Shown piece after piece: positions 1 through 11,224 of a stretch of DNA of 64,000 bases. Positions within the stretch are counted from its first letter, which is position 1, and each line of letters opens with the position of its first letter. Both the position numbers and the translations under genes were made by a program. The notes beneath the pieces are model-generated. The model made no database searches. It was not told the origin of the DNA and saw only the letters and a program-made list of their open reading frames with translations. This DNA is from Carposina sasakii (lineage: Eukaryota > Arthropoda > Insecta > Lepidoptera > Carposinidae): NCBI GenBank assembly GCA_014607495.2, contig CP053165.1, forward strand, positions 2,970,906 through 3,034,905, read 5' to 3'.

Positions 1-27
1 TGTCGTGCGCTAGGCTAGGCGAACGGT

Positions 28-340
28 GATGTTCTAGGCAAGGCATCGAGAGGCGGTACAGCTATCTTCGAAGGAAAGAATAAATGAAAAAAGATTATTA
101 ATTTGCTCACAATATGGTACTATAAAGTTATTATTAATTATTAGATCTCAGTGATATGGTACACCAAAAATGTGGCATGCAGATATCGACCGCAGCTATG
201 GTCTATAATATCAATAACTATGAGCTCCCGAAGCTTCAACACTCATAAGGGGCTTTTTCTCATGTTTTCAGTGTACAAAAAGTCGTTTGTTATCATAACG
301 CTCAGTGAACAAACATTACATACATTGGCTGTGTTGCCAA
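28..340. other. Unassigned window start
   Basis: GC-richer first 60 bases, then AT-rich DNA; an 88-codon frame from 151 runs into a GGGGTAG-family fragment and is not supported. Confidence 0.35.
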
Positions 341-344
341 AAAT

Positions 345-412
345 AAAGTATCCAATACTACAGGATCGTGAAGGAGATCCTGCAGCCACACTTAGCACAA
401 CGGGGTCAGGTT
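345..412 (+). repeat. GGGGTAG-family repeat, fragment
   Basis: CTACAGGATCGTGAAGGAGA and CTGCAGCCACACTTAGC match the middle of the family (consensus elements: TGTTCCCAAAATGGGGTAG, CAGGATCACGAAGGAGATCC, CACGTTTAGCATAGC, GATGCAGCTGATGTATTC). Confidence 0.6.
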
Positions 413-509
413 TATAAAAGATCAGAGAACACCCTATTTCCGCCTTACATTACTTGTCGGCATATTCCATACCACGGTACATTCAAAAAACATAATGGAC
501 AGATAAATA

Positions 510-810
510 CAGGATGTATTTAGTCGTCAACGTTTCCGAAAACTACGGAATATCCTCATCATCACGATCATTTTTTTCCATGGAAGCATATCTGGGAAGT
601 GTCTGGTTCCCAAGATATTAGGGTCCAAAGTTGAGTAAATAGACGAGAAATAATTAATATCTGTCTATGAAAAAACTAGAATAAACACTGGACTCTATAA
701 ATTTCGTCCGATTAAGTAATGATTCCCAGCATTTTTTTGGCATAAACTTACTTTATTTCATGTATAGAGTACGTACCCTTCGTTAAGTGTGGCAACGAAA
801 AAACATCCTG
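510..810. mobile_element. TA-flanked MITE, family 1, internally deleted copy
   Basis: TA|CAGGATG...CATCCTG|TA. It lacks the roughly 55-base GACTGCGTTTTTCTGC-type segment carried by the copies at 32779 and 60594. TA target site and CAGG ends suggest a Tc1/mariner-like origin. Confidence 0.72.
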
Positions 811-914
811 TATAGTAGTATGTAACAGATCCCACAGTGTTTATTCACGTTTGAAACTTTAAACGACCATATTGTGAAATGAATTTTCTTTACTTGATGC
901 ATAAATAGATACAT

Positions 915-1065
915 AAATAGTCACGTCCATTATCTCCAAGAGGTTGAACAGAGGTGTGCAAATTACATACCAAGTTTTTACCAGTTTACTTATCAATTCC
1001 GTGGTCAGGTGTGAGCCTACCGCCGCTTTTCGGGCACAAATACAACAATCTAGCGAACCCCATAT
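915..1065 (+). repeat. GAGGTTGAACAGAGGTGTGC dispersed repeat
   Basis: Shares GAGGTTG, GTGTGCAA(A/G)TTACA, GGGTGAACCTAC-like and CCGCTTTTCGGGCACAAATA blocks with 22090-22215, 24660-24775 (inverted) and 8470-8530. Confidence 0.55.
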
Positions 1066-1218
1066 TTTTATTTTATTTAGCGTCATAGCCTCGTCCGTTA
1101 AATAGCAGGGTTCACCACAGGCAGGTGAGATTGACTTTGGTTCCTAAGGTTGTTTATTATTAGTTGAACACACTTACACCCTTGACGCGATATTGTTAAT
1201 AGCTGCAGTCGATATACA

Positions 1219-1600
1219 GGGTGGCCCAGACCAGATGGATATAAATGTTATTTTTAGATAGGTGACTTGGGGACCTTCCAGGACCCGTCAGGAAAAAAAT
1301 CGATTCCCACGCGATTACAAGAAATAATTTTTTTATTGATATTTTGGAAAATCGTTACTTGTAATTTTTGTTTAATTTTTTAATATTTTTTTCAATGACA
1401 ATTTCTGGATTTTTTTTGGCAGGTGTTTACTTGTAAACTTAATTCTCTTAAAAAAAAACACCAGTCCGATTGGCTGATCTTAAGTGAATGAAATTTAAAA
1501 TTTATTTTAAAAAAAGTGTGTGGTCCAAATTCCGTGATATCATTTAAACTTCAATTCAAAATTCAAAAAGCGGTTGACAGTAATTGTAATTTTTTTAAAA
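1219..1600 (+). repeat. Possible CAGGGTGG element start
   Basis: TATA|CAGGGTGGCCCAGACCAG has the look of another TA-flanked CAGGG end, followed by T-rich sequence. I found no matching right end, so the extent is a guess. Confidence 0.3.
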
Positions 1601-1879
1601 ACTGTAGCAACTCGTGCTCTTTCGATTGCTATAAAAAAATCTGACTGTCAACATGCTGGAAAAAAGCACACATTTAAAATTAAATATTAATAGTGCATAA
1701 ATTAGTACAAATAATGTCGATTTGCTCGTAATATTGATTGTTGCGTAAAATTGATTAAGCCATGAAATATTACGATAGTCTTGTAACAAAAATAAATAGT
1801 TAGGTAATGTATATTAGGGTATATTTGGGTTTCTTACATACATGATACATAGTATGTACCTATCATATATACATTACGT

Positions 1880-2239
1880 TAGGGTTGCCAACCGTCCTGT
1901 TTTTCCAGGACATGTCCTGCTTTTTGGGGTGTCCTGGGCTGTCCTGTATAGTTTTCAAGCATCGTCTTGAGTTTTAGAGTCCTGACACATTCGCTATCGG
2001 CAGATTTTCTAAGAATGCCGGTCAACGCCTATTGCTACGACGCAAATAAGTGTCTAAAAGCCTAAAAGACACAAATACGTAGTCGCCGGCACTGAATGTG
2101 TTAAAGACATATTATGTTTTGAAATTCTCACGCTACTAAGTCTCTCCAATTGTATTCTCCTGGATTTAAATCGAAATGTCCTGGTTTTCTGATATCTTCT
2201 TGAAATACTGGTTTTCAAAGTTTTGAGATGGCAACCCTA
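1880..2239. mobile_element. hAT-type MITE
   Basis: The ends are TAGGGTTGCCA and TGGCAACCCTA, flanked by CATTACGT (1872-1879) and CATTAGGT (2240-2247), an 8-bp duplication with one mismatch. 360 bp, noncoding. Each end carries several TGTCCTG-type direct motifs. Confidence 0.72.
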
Positions 2240-2254
2240 CATTAGGTATACACA

Positions 2255-2432
2255 CGGCTGTGTTTCCAAAATGGCCTAAAAGAACTGTAAGATCGCGGAG
2301 GATACCCTACGTTTAGCATAACGCGGAGACAAGATGCTATCTTATCGCCTGAGAGAACGCCCCTGCGACATACATGAAAGGAAATACAGATGACGTACTA
2401 GTATTCTAGTGAAACACCGCAGGAAGTTATGT
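2255..2432 (+). repeat. GGGGTAG-family repeat, near full length
   Basis: CGGCTGTGTTTCCAAAATGG through TATCGCCTGAGAGAACGCCC to TATTCTAGTGAAACACCGC. Confidence 0.7.
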
Positions 2433-2787
2433 AAATTCATCATCATCTTCATCAAACCGGTTAACAGAAATACATAATGTGAAAATTTCTACTGTCTAGC
2501 TATCGCGATTCTTGAGATACAGCCTGGTGACAGACGGACAGACACAAAACGAAGTCTTAGTAATAGGGTCCCGTTTTTACCCTTTAAACCCTAATAAACT
2601 ATTGAAATCATATAGAAATTTACAAATGGAAAATGTATAACGTTAACGTAAGATAAGTTATAAAATAAAACTTAAATCATTTACTTCAAGGCTGCCTAGA
2701 TAGTATAGAATAACCGCTTACCGCATTTAGTAAATAGAAAACAAGCTATTTAGCTAAAGAGAAAAAAACAATGCCTTAAAAAAATCA

Positions 2788-2880
2788 TACAGAATCAGAA
2801 TCAGAATCAGAATAACATTTATTTGCCTACTTGTGATTTACAAAAATGTCTCTGTGGCCGGTGGGCCGCGCAGAGGTGAG
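2788..2880 (-). mobile_element. LINE 3' tail, minus oriented
   Basis: (AGAATC)n followed by AATAACATTTATTTGCCTAC and GTGGCCGGTGGGCCGCGCAG. In minus orientation this is a polyadenylation-like AATAAATGTTATTCTGATTC tail of a 5'-truncated LINE. Confidence 0.5.
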
Positions 2881-2999
2881 TCAGCTAACTTATGTCCTAA
2901 TGGATCTGTGTTTGCTGTGTTATCTTGATTCGCAATAAGTGATACAGATTACGTGTTTTGTTTATGCTTAGAGTCTATCTCAGGTGAGATACCCTCGCA

Positions 3000-3354
3000 T
3001 CTATAACATTAGTACGGATATGGATAGGTATCCATATCCGTACCAATATCACAAATGCGAAGGTCTGTCTGTCTGTCTGTCAAGCTTTCACAGCCAAACC
3101 GCTGGACCGATTTTGACGAAATTCAGAACAATTTTACGTTTTCACGCCAAACTACTGAACCGATTCAAATGAAATTTTGTACAAAGGCAGTAGGCCTGAA
3201 AAAGGACATAGGCTACTTTTCATCCCGGAGAAAAAGAAAATCCCCGGAAAATTTGGACATGTTTGGAATGCCAGCACAAAAAATCAATAGATGGCACCGA
3301 GTGACCTTAATAAATTCTGCAGTCCACGCGGACGAGGTCGCGGGCAACTGCTAG
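3000..3354 (+). mobile_element. Helitron-like nonautonomous element
   Basis: Bounded as A|TCTATAACATTAG...GGCAACTGCTAG|T, which fits Helitron rules (5' TC, 3' CTRR, insertion between A and T). Inside are a 15-bp-arm palindrome around 3012-3043, a (TCTG)n run and the family block GTCCACGCGGACGAGGTCGC. No coding capacity. Confidence 0.7.
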
Positions 3355-3569
3355 TTAAGAATAAATTGTATTTTTCAAATTTTTCATTTTATTTTAAGAG
3401 GACGGGGTTGCTGTGTTTTGTCGCTAGGCCACCGCTTGAATCCTACACATACACATATAAAAATCATACACATAGCAACATTTGAATATGAAAGTAAATG
3501 AAACATATTCTAGGTGCAATGGCTGAAAAAAACACACACATAGCAACATTTGAATACTCGTATGAAAGT

Positions 3570-3958
3570 GATTCGGCGGGAAAAGCTGGAAGGGAGCAGG
3601 TGTAATTTTCTTGTGAAAATAAAAATTATTTGTAAATGGCTTGCATGTGTCCGTAAAGTGATGTTTTCTGGTATATAAGTTATAGTTTGATTTTACTTGT
3701 GATGTGAATCTAGTGCGTGTGCATGGTTTTATACGCAGGTAAGCTGAGTAAAACTTTAGCCGGAATACGATCTCTTCATGGGCCCATGTAAGTTGTTACT
3801 GCAATTATTTTTCATTTTGACTAACTTTACACTTGTTCTTGACGATTTTCCCGACGTTTCCATTCATCATCATCTATCATAAATTCAGAAATCATTTACT
3901 AAAGACAATGGCTGTATGGGCTTAGTTCCCCTTGCCTTTCCTTCGGGATAAACTAAAC
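3570..3958 (+). repeat. Left arm of a long inverted repeat
   Basis: About 389 bp complementary to 5687-6083. It starts GATTCGGCGGGAAAAGCTGG and includes ATACGCAGGTAAGCTGAG and GATCTCTTCATGGGCCCATG. The arms differ by small indels and substitutions. Confidence 0.82.
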
Positions 3959-3997
3959 AAAAAAAAAACAAAAAAACGTATGAAAGGGAAAGAAAAT

Positions 3998-4148
3998 TAT
4001 TCTAGGTACTCACATGAATCTAAATATTCTGGATTGGTATACCTGTAAAAATAATTAATAAATATAATATTTGTTTATTACATACTATTTTTTTCTCGTC
4101 TTCCCAATAATGCGGTAAGTTTTATTTAGATTTTTAATTACATACACT
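3998..4148 (-). repeat. Direct copy 1 inside the inverted structure, exon-like
   Basis: Paired with 5172-5357 in the same orientation. In the minus strand an AG acceptor (ATTTTTACAG) precedes a short block ending at GTGAGT. Relative to copy 2 it lacks about 18 bases and has a stop in the matching frame. Confidence 0.5.
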
Positions 4149-4164
4149 GTCTAACGTGGTGACT

Positions 4165-4262
4165 AATCATTTCAGCCCTGGGAAGTCCACTGCTGGACAT
4201 GGGCCTCCCCCTACAACCCCCATACCGACCGGTCGGAAGCAGCCTGCATCCAAACGACTAAT
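4165..4262 (-). repeat. RTE-type LINE 3'-end fragment
   Basis: CAGCCCTGGGAAGTCCACTG and GGACATGGGCCTCCCCCTAC, then CCGACCGGTCGGAAGCAGCC. This resembles the last codons and 3' end of lepidopteran RTE LINEs in minus orientation. Confidence 0.5.
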
Positions 4263-4349
4263 ATTAATACGAAATAAAACTTAACTTACTCTCTTGCGAG
4301 CTATAGCTGTAATATAAGAATACGTTCGTAATGCACATAAACATACATA

Positions 4350-4420
4350 TAAATGGGGTAGTCAGAACTACAGGATCATAAAGGATATCCCTCAGCTACG
4401 TTTAGCAGATACCTATACCT
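4350..4420 (+). repeat. GGGGTAG-family repeat, fragment
   Basis: AATGGGGTAGTCAGAACTAC and GGATATCCCTCAGCTACG. Confidence 0.6.
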
Positions 4421-4879
4421 CATTTTATTTAGAAATAGAAAGAATCCAAAAGAACGAAATTAGGTTTTTTATTAGACGCAGTTTTGTGTATTATTATCAT
4501 GCTAAAGAAGTTGCTACTCAGTTCAATAGTACCTACTCATATAAAGTTTGCACTATAAAAAAAACCTAAAGAGGCTGATATCGCAAACACTAAACGGAAC
4601 TTTTTAGTAGGATACATTAATATGGAAAAACGTCAAACTTCACTCATATCTTACAAGTACGAGTGTGCTAATGTTTACAAACCTCGTTAGAGAGTAAGTA
4701 TATTCTTTGTTACAAACAATGCTTCTTTGAAACTCAAATTTCTATCTTCAAAAAAAACGGGGTATAGTGAGGTCAGAAATTATAAATCATTGTTAAGACA
4801 TCAACTTAAATATATTTTGCACGATTAGTTGTAATTGCAGTTAATATCGGTGTCTCATAATTATTTCCAAACGTTAATT

Positions 4880-5065
4880 GGGTACTAAGGTAGCAGAAAA
4901 ATTGCAGGATCATAAAGGACATTCCACCGCCACGTTTAGCATAGCAGGGTGACAGATGTACATAAGCGAAAAGTTGCTAGCTAATCGCCTGAGAGATAGC
5001 CAGAGTTTCTTAGTCGACGTGCACGGAAGGAGATGCAGCTGATGTATTCTAGTGAAGGCCCGCAT
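4880..5065 (+). repeat. GGGGTAG-family repeat
   Basis: AAGGTAGCAGAAAAATTGCA through ATCGCCTGAGAGATAGCC to GCAGCTGATGTATTCTAGTG. It lies within the inverted structure at 3570-6083. Confidence 0.65.
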
Positions 5066-5171
5066 TTATAACATAGGATTTATTAATCTAAAGACGAAAA
5101 AAGTCATTGCCTAAAAACATACATACATACTTACCTACATAAAGGAACATTTGAATTGAAAAACGAATGAA

Positions 5172-5357
5172 ACTTATCATAGCTACTCACGTGAATCAAA
5201 ATATTCCAGATTGATTCGAAGTCCAGATTTGGTTTACCTGCAAAAAGTAATTACACAATACAATATTCAAATGATTCATTCTTAATTAGATATTTACAAA
5301 GTTCTTCTCGTCTTTACAACAATGCGGTTCAGTTTTATTCTCAATTTTAGTTACAAA
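5172..5357 (-). repeat. Direct copy 2 inside the inverted structure, exon-like
   Basis: The minus strand reads CTTTTTGCAG, then 47 bases, then GTGAGT. One frame of the block gives KPNLDFESIWNILIH without a stop. Whether this is an exon of an unknown gene or a chance arrangement cannot be told. Confidence 0.4.
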
Positions 5358-5686
5358 AAAAGTTCTAGATCCGTACACTTTATACCATAAACTTTATGTA
5401 TCCATTATAAGATTAGTATGAATAAACGAAACGTTGGTTAAATAAAAACCATAATAATGCGTACATACCTAAAATTTACTGCAATCTCCTGCTAATATTT
5501 TAAAATCACAACAATATAAATGCAACATAACTTTACGAAATTCCGCCATCGAAAACCAAGCGCTAAGACCCAATTCCATTTTCAAATCCGTGTCTACCTT
5601 CTCATTGGCTTGTTGACTATAGAGGTTGAAATCGACAAAGGAATGTATTACATCATCATTAGAAAATCCAATGGCAATATTTTTTC

Positions 5687-6083
5687 GTTTAGTTTATCCC
5701 AAAGTAAAGGCAAGGGGAACTAAGCCCATACAGCCATTGTCTTTAGTAAATGATTTCTGAATTTATGATGGATGATGATGAATGGAAACGTCGGGAAAGT
5801 CCTTAAGAACAAGTGTAAAGTTAGTCAGAATTAAAAATAATTACAGAAGCAACTTACATGGGCCCATGAAGAGATCGTATTCCGGCTAAAGTTTTAGGTA
5901 CTCAGCTTACCTGCGTATAAAACCATACACAGGCACTAGATTCACATCACAAGTAATCAAAATATAACTTATCTACCAGAAAACATCACTTTACGGACAC
6001 ATGCAAGCCGTTTACAAATAACTTTTGATTTTCACAAGAAAATTACACCTGCACTGCACCCTTCCAGCTTTTCCCGCCTAATC
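5687..6083 (-). repeat. Right arm of the long inverted repeat
   Basis: Complement of 3570-3958; it contains CATGGGCCCATGAAGAGATC and ends CCAGCTTTTCCCGCC. The total span with spacer is 2.5 kb. No target duplication or transposon end motif was found, so it may be an inverted segmental duplication rather than a transposon. Confidence 0.82.
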
Positions 6084-6287
6084 TTCAATCCAATGGCAAA
6101 CTTGACTTCCAAATTCAAATTATTAAAAAAAAAACATAGAATATGTAATAGATTGTTAGAGCATTTCAGAGATAAGTTCCTTTGGATGATTTCAAACGTA
6201 AAAGTTTTTGGGACTAGATATTTTAGGCGTTTGCTGCTTTTTCATTAATCTAACTGGTCTTGATTAAACTAGGCAGGTATGTAATAC

Positions 6288-6316
6288 CATAGAGGAATAA
6301 GTCTTATTCTTCTATG
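6288..6316. repeat. Minimal palindrome of two CATAGAGGAATAA ends
   Basis: CATAGAGGAATAAG directly joined to CTTATTCTTCTATG, 29 bp, with no element body between the two terminal repeats. Confidence 0.65.
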
Positions 6317-6373
6317 GTACTTCAACGCCAAAATGGGGTAGCCAACAGTGTAAGATCACAAGGGAGATCCTTA

Positions 6374-7338
6374 CAGTCACGTTTAGTGTTTAGGTGAGCG
6401 TCCAGATTTGTAACAGTAATGTTTATAAAAATACACTGCTATGATCCTGATATGGGGTAGTTAGAATTGCAAGATCACAAAAGAGATCCTATAGCTACGT
6501 TTAGTATAGCGTTTAGGTGAGCGTTCAGGATTTGTCTACTTCTTATTCCTCTATGGTTTAACTATAGGGGTATGTCAAGCTAAATTCTATGAATAACCTA
6601 TGAATAACTATAAAGAACCTATCCACAAAATTTTACACTCGAAATCATTTTTTTTTTTCAGACAGTATGGAGATATTCCTAAACCACTCGGGAATGTTCA
6701 GTCACGTTTAGTGTTTAGGTGAGCGTCCAGATTTGTAACAGTAATGTTTATAAAAATACACTGCTATGATCCTGTTATGGGGTAGTTAGAATTGCAAGAT
6801 CACAAAAGAGATCCTATAGCTACGTTTAGTATAGCGTTTAGGTGAGCGTTCAGGATTTGTCTACTTCTTATTCCTCTATGGTTTAACTATAGGGGTATGT
6901 TAAGCTAAATTCTATGAATAACCTATGAATAACTATAAAGAACCTATCCACAAAATTTTACACTCGAAATCATTTTTTTTTTTCAGACAGTATGGAGATA
7001 TTCCTAAACCACTCGGGAATGTTCAGTCACGTTTAGTGTTTAGGTGAGCGTCTAGATTTGTAACAGTAATGTTTATAAAAATACACTGCTATGATCCTGA
7101 TATGGGATAGTTAGAATTGCAAGATCACAAAAGAGATCCTATAGCTACGTTTAGTATAGCGTTTAGGTGAGCGTTCAGGATTTGTCTACATCTTATTCCT
7201 CTATGGTTTAACTATAGGGGTATGTTAAGCTAAATTCTATGAATAACTATAAAGAACCTATCCACAAAATTTTACACTCGAAATCATTTTTTTTTTCAGA
7301 CAGTATGGAGATATTCCTAAACCACTCGGGAATGTTCA
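6374..7338. repeat. Three tandem 325-bp composite units
   Basis: CAGTCACGTTTAGTGTTTAG recurs at 6374, 6699 and 7024, giving an exact 325-bp period. The third unit is about 315 bp because of a small deletion. Each unit fuses part of the GGGGTAG-family repeat (AGATCACAAAAGAGATCC), a TTATTCCTCTATGG MITE end and half a family-2 MITE (AACCTATCCACAAAATTTT). The copies differ at only a handful of sites, so the amplification is recent. Confidence 0.9.
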
Positions 7339-7794
7339 TACAATCTTAAAAAATAAACATGTAATTTCGATATTTTCAACGTTTGATGTATTGGAATAGA
7401 TACCAAATCCCTGATTGGAATAATATTCGTACATTTGAAAATTCGATCAATTTGATATGGCTTAGGTAATCCATATAAAACTAGTAGATTCCAAACGATT
7501 CCAAATGCCTATGTCATAGAATAATAATTTAAAAAATAATTAGTCATTGCACAAAATACATAGATCTAAGTACCTAAATTCAATTAGTAAAAGAGAGCTA
7601 TATTGAAGCTTTTAAAGATAGAATGTTGTACGAATGTAGGTACAGTGGTACAGCAAATTGTATTATTTATTTAGACAGAGCAAAAACATCTTTAATATGG
7701 AGATGGAATAACTATAGAGGTGAATAGATAAAATTATTTTATATATTCTTATCCATTATTGTAAGCACACATTTATGTTATTTTAAATCAAATA

Positions 7795-7885
7795 AATAAT
7801 CTTTATTATCGCCCACGCCACGACTTCGGTCGCGTGAGGGCCGTATTGACCTCCACCTTGCACCCGTGAGAAGCCGGGCCGGTCT
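7795..7885 (-). repeat. CGACTTCGGTCGCG fragment
   Basis: A GC-rich patch in AT-rich DNA (CACGCCACGACTTCGGTCGC, then GAGAAGCCGGGCCGGTC). Probably a decayed end of the same Helitron-like group, but weakly supported. Confidence 0.35.
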
Positions 7886-8175
7886 TTGATTTTACACATA
7901 GTACTTCCCTTTGAATCACTATATCGATTTAGAAAACCCGCTACAAAATCTGTTGCGTAGTTTTAAAGATTTAATATTTCGATATTGTATACTATTGGTA
8001 GTTCAACGTATTTGACCGCCATCGTGCCTGATGCGGCCTAGGGTGGTACATGTTTGCCTAGAAAGTGCCTATTCACTCTAGCTTTGAAGACACCAATGTT
8101 GTAGTTTTTGTTTACTTACCCGATAGTATGGTCAATTCTGACCGTCATACTTAAACATAATCCTATTATACCATA

Positions 8176-8394
8176 TCCTACTAATATCATAAACTCGAAA
8201 GTTTGTGAGTATGGATGGATGGATGGATGTTTGTTACTCTTTCACGTAAAAACGGCTGCAGCGATTTTAATAAAATTTGGTATGGAGTTAGCTGACACCC
8301 TGGATTAACACATAGTCTACTTTTTATCCCGGATAATTCCGACATTTTGTTTTTTTCTGCAGTCCACGCGGAAGAAGTCGCGGGCGTCCACTAG
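8176..8394 (+). mobile_element. Helitron-like nonautonomous element
   Basis: A|TCCTACTAATATCATAAAC...GCGTCCACTAG|T. It includes (GGAT)n, TTTGGTATGGAGTTAGCTGA and CAGTCCACGCGGAAG. The boundaries match the copies at 31007 and 35291. Confidence 0.72.
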
Positions 8395-8876
8395 TGTATG
8401 TTATTTCTGTCCCTCTTCATTCTCTATGTAAATGACTGAGACAGAAAAGGATAGGTAGAATAAGTTTATATTTAAGTCGAGTCTATCGCCGCGATTCGGG
8501 CATATTTACAACAATCCACCATTACTACCGGTAGCGAATGTAGTATCAATTATGAATGCTTAAAACTGTAGACATGACATCCCATAAACTTGTTTCTTCT
8601 TTCTTTCCCTGTTCTTTTCAAGTACATCAAACCACAACTGTTATACCTATTAGTACTAAGCTGTTAAAACCTAGATTAAAATGGCCACACGGAAGAACTA
8701 AAGCGGTCTGTGCTTAAACGATAAATAGGGTTTACGGATCTGTTCCCCACCACTGGGATTAAGTTCGTTCATAAATGAACGTTTGTTATTTAATTTCATT
8801 ATGTAAGTTTTTATCTACAGCTATTGTGGGAAAACATTGTTGGATAATGAAAACTTATTTATTGTATTTATAGTAC

Positions 8877-8985
8877 ATCTCAACTATACCCTCAAAATTG
8901 GTCAGAAGTGGCACCATGTGCTCCTATCGGCCCTTGGTGCTCTGCCTACCCCGTAAGAGATAAAGGCGTGATTATACATATTATG
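8877..8985 (+). repeat. GGTCAGAAGTGG-family repeat
   Basis: CTATACCCTCAAAATTGGTC, CGGCCCTTGGTGCTCTGCC and AGATAAAGGCGTGATTATAC, as in intron 2 of the synthetase. Confidence 0.7.
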
Positions 8986-9437
8986 TATATATTTATTGCA
9001 TTTAGTGCATACCAAGTAAACATTATTATTAAACTCATATTCAATTCAATTTTTGTTAATGGCCACAATTGTGTCGGGCACAATGATTCCGCCAATGTCA
9101 CGTAGAGATGAGAAATCACGCAGGAGATGGTTTAAAAAAAAAATTGACAGTAAGAGAAGGAAAAAATAATAATAATCGAAACCTTATTTTTGTACCATAT
9201 TGTACCTAAAACAAAAAAGAAACACCACACTTATTTTACATACAGATAGGCGATATAAGGAGGTGTTTTTTATAAAAAAATAATTTATTTTTGACACGAG
9301 ACTAGGTACTAAAAAGAAACAACTTTTAATAAGTTAGCAACCCGTGAAAAAAGCTATAAACTGTTCAATGCAAACTTGAAAATCTACTGCACTAAAATGC
9401 ATCAAATAGCACATTTTTTTTGTCATGATTATATTAT

Positions 9438-9786
9438 GATGATGATGATCTCCGATCGTATTTCGGCCAATCTCTACGGATATTGGCCAGGTACGCAGGA
9501 GATATTATAGTGCACAAGTGTGTGCGCAAACACAGATGCACTAGAGAGTTACTCTCATAGTCCGATGGGATGGAAAACCGACACGACCGGAGAGAGATCA
9601 GGCGCAGGACTAACGGTTTTACGTGCTTTCCGAGGCACGAGCTAAGTGACAATTTTGCAACATTAAAATCTGTACATTAAATAAATTCATTGGTACGTTC
9701 ATACATTCATTGGCCCGTGACTGGGATCGAACTTACGCCTCCCGCTTGGAAGGTGCACGTCTTAACCACTGGGCTATCACCGCTTG
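9438..9786 (-). mobile_element. Complete tRNA-derived SINE with 13-bp target duplication
   Basis: It is flanked by the perfect direct repeat ATGATTATATTAT (9425-9437 and 9787-9799). In minus orientation it starts with a tRNA-like head: A-box TAGCCCAGTGG, then a B-box-like GTTCGATCCC. The body holds GTAAAACCGTTAGTCCTGCG and ends in (GAT)n. The 349-bp length, tail repeat and duplication show an intact retrotransposed SINE. Confidence 0.88.
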
Positions 9787-9892
9787 ATGATTATATTATA
9801 TTATGTGTGTAGATGTGATTCACCATGTTCCTGTCCTTATCCCATTATTTATAGGTCTGTCAGCGCAAAATACATACTAGGTACATACTCGT

Positions 9893-9995
9893 ACATATAA
9901 TCACGCCTTTATCCCTTACGGGTTAGACAGAGCACCAAGGGCCGATAGAACCACATGGTGCTACTTCTGACCAATTCTGAGCAATGTTAGCGCAA
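9893..9995 (-). repeat. GGTCAGAAGTGG-family repeat, inverted
   Basis: TATAATCACGCCTTTATCCC, CAGAGCACCAAGGGCCGATA and TTCTGACCAATTCTGAG. Confidence 0.7.
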
Positions 9996-10054
9996 CAGCT
10001 CTAACGAAACTCGTATTGTCAATAATTTGGCATTTGTTAACTAAATATACATAC

Positions 10055-10122
10055 AAACATACATATAATCACACCTTTATCCCTTACGGGTTATATCGGC
10101 CCTTGGTGCTCTGCCTAACTAA
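10055..10122. repeat. GGTCAGAAGTGG-family, rearranged copy
   Basis: An inverted-orientation CTTTATCCCTTACGGGTTA runs directly into the forward CGGCCCTTGGTGCTCTGCC, so two orientations are fused. Confidence 0.5.
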
Positions 10123-10164
10123 ATATATACCTACGAAAACTATTCATACCTACATACATTCAGA

Positions 10165-10240
10165 CGACTGTGTTCCTGTTCCCAAAATGGAAAAGCCAGA
10201 ATAGCGGGATCATGAAGGATATCCAGCCACGTTTAAAGAC
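10165..10240 (+). repeat. GGGGTAG-family repeat, fragment
   Basis: TGTTCCCAAAATGGAAAAGC and GATCATGAAGGATATCCAGC. Confidence 0.6.
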
Positions 10241-10979
10241 GTAATCAGGGAAACGGTTAGCACGTCTAAATATTATATATCTCTGTCTTTTCGCCGTCTC
10301 AAGTAAAATGACAGATGATATGTCGTTGACATTATTAACTGAAATGAGAATTTTGTGTCATGTTACATTTCAACTGCTTATTATGTGAAAATGAATAAAG
10401 CCAGGGTCTTTTTAGACGCTGAATATAATTATGACTCCTAAAAAAGAGATATTGTATTTACCTGTGAGCAAAATTGTGACACAATTTTTTTCTTAATGAC
10501 TATCATGTTTTCTTATAAGGAAATAAAATTAACAGTTTTACTTTTGGAACTACCTATAGGTACCTATGTCAAACTTTGAGAACAGGTAAAATCTGCAAGT
10601 CAAACTCAGCTGGGCAGACTTCGGAAAAACACACTCGAAAACCATAACTCCCCGTCTGGTGCAGTCGGTTATAAAAAAAAAATATACATGTATATTCACT
10701 TAATGCCTGGTTCAGTGAAAATTACAAATTTAAGTATGTTTTTTATTTCTCAGCAGTTTAAATAAATCCGCTCACTTAATTTGGTTAGCCACAAACCACG
10801 ACATTATGAGCGCGAGATATTTGTTTATTGTTCATTTCAGAAGTAGGGATTATTTAATTTTATCATTGTATCTTTTGATGCACTCAACAATTTACGATAT
10901 ATTCACATGTATTTATTTATTTATTAAATTAGAAAGCCAACATAATACATAACAGTTCCGTTAAAATACATAAATAAGT

Positions 10980-11205
10980 ATACCCTCGGCTGTTTTCCCA
11001 AAATGAGGTAGTTAGTTACATAATCATATAGGATATCCCACAGACACGTTTAGCATAGCAATGAGAGATGTAAATGAAAGCGGGGATAGATGTAAATGAT
11101 CAGTGAAAAGTTGCTAGCTTGTAGCCTGTGAGAGCGCTCGAATTCCTTAGTCGACTCTTACGACATGCAAGGAAGGAAATGCAGCTGATGTATTCTAGTT
11201 AAGCC
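10980..11205 (+). repeat. GGGGTAG-family repeat, near full length
   Basis: CTCGGCTGTTTTCCCAAAAT to GCAGCTGATGTATTCTAG, with a doubled GTAAATGA segment in the middle. Confidence 0.7.
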
Positions 11206-11224
11206 TCATTTACCTTTTTTTATT

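Noticed and set aside
6374..7338. CRISPR-like or satellite array
   Set aside because: Units are 325 bp with no short-repeat/spacer structure and the DNA is eukaryotic; a simple tandem triplication of transposon debris explains it.
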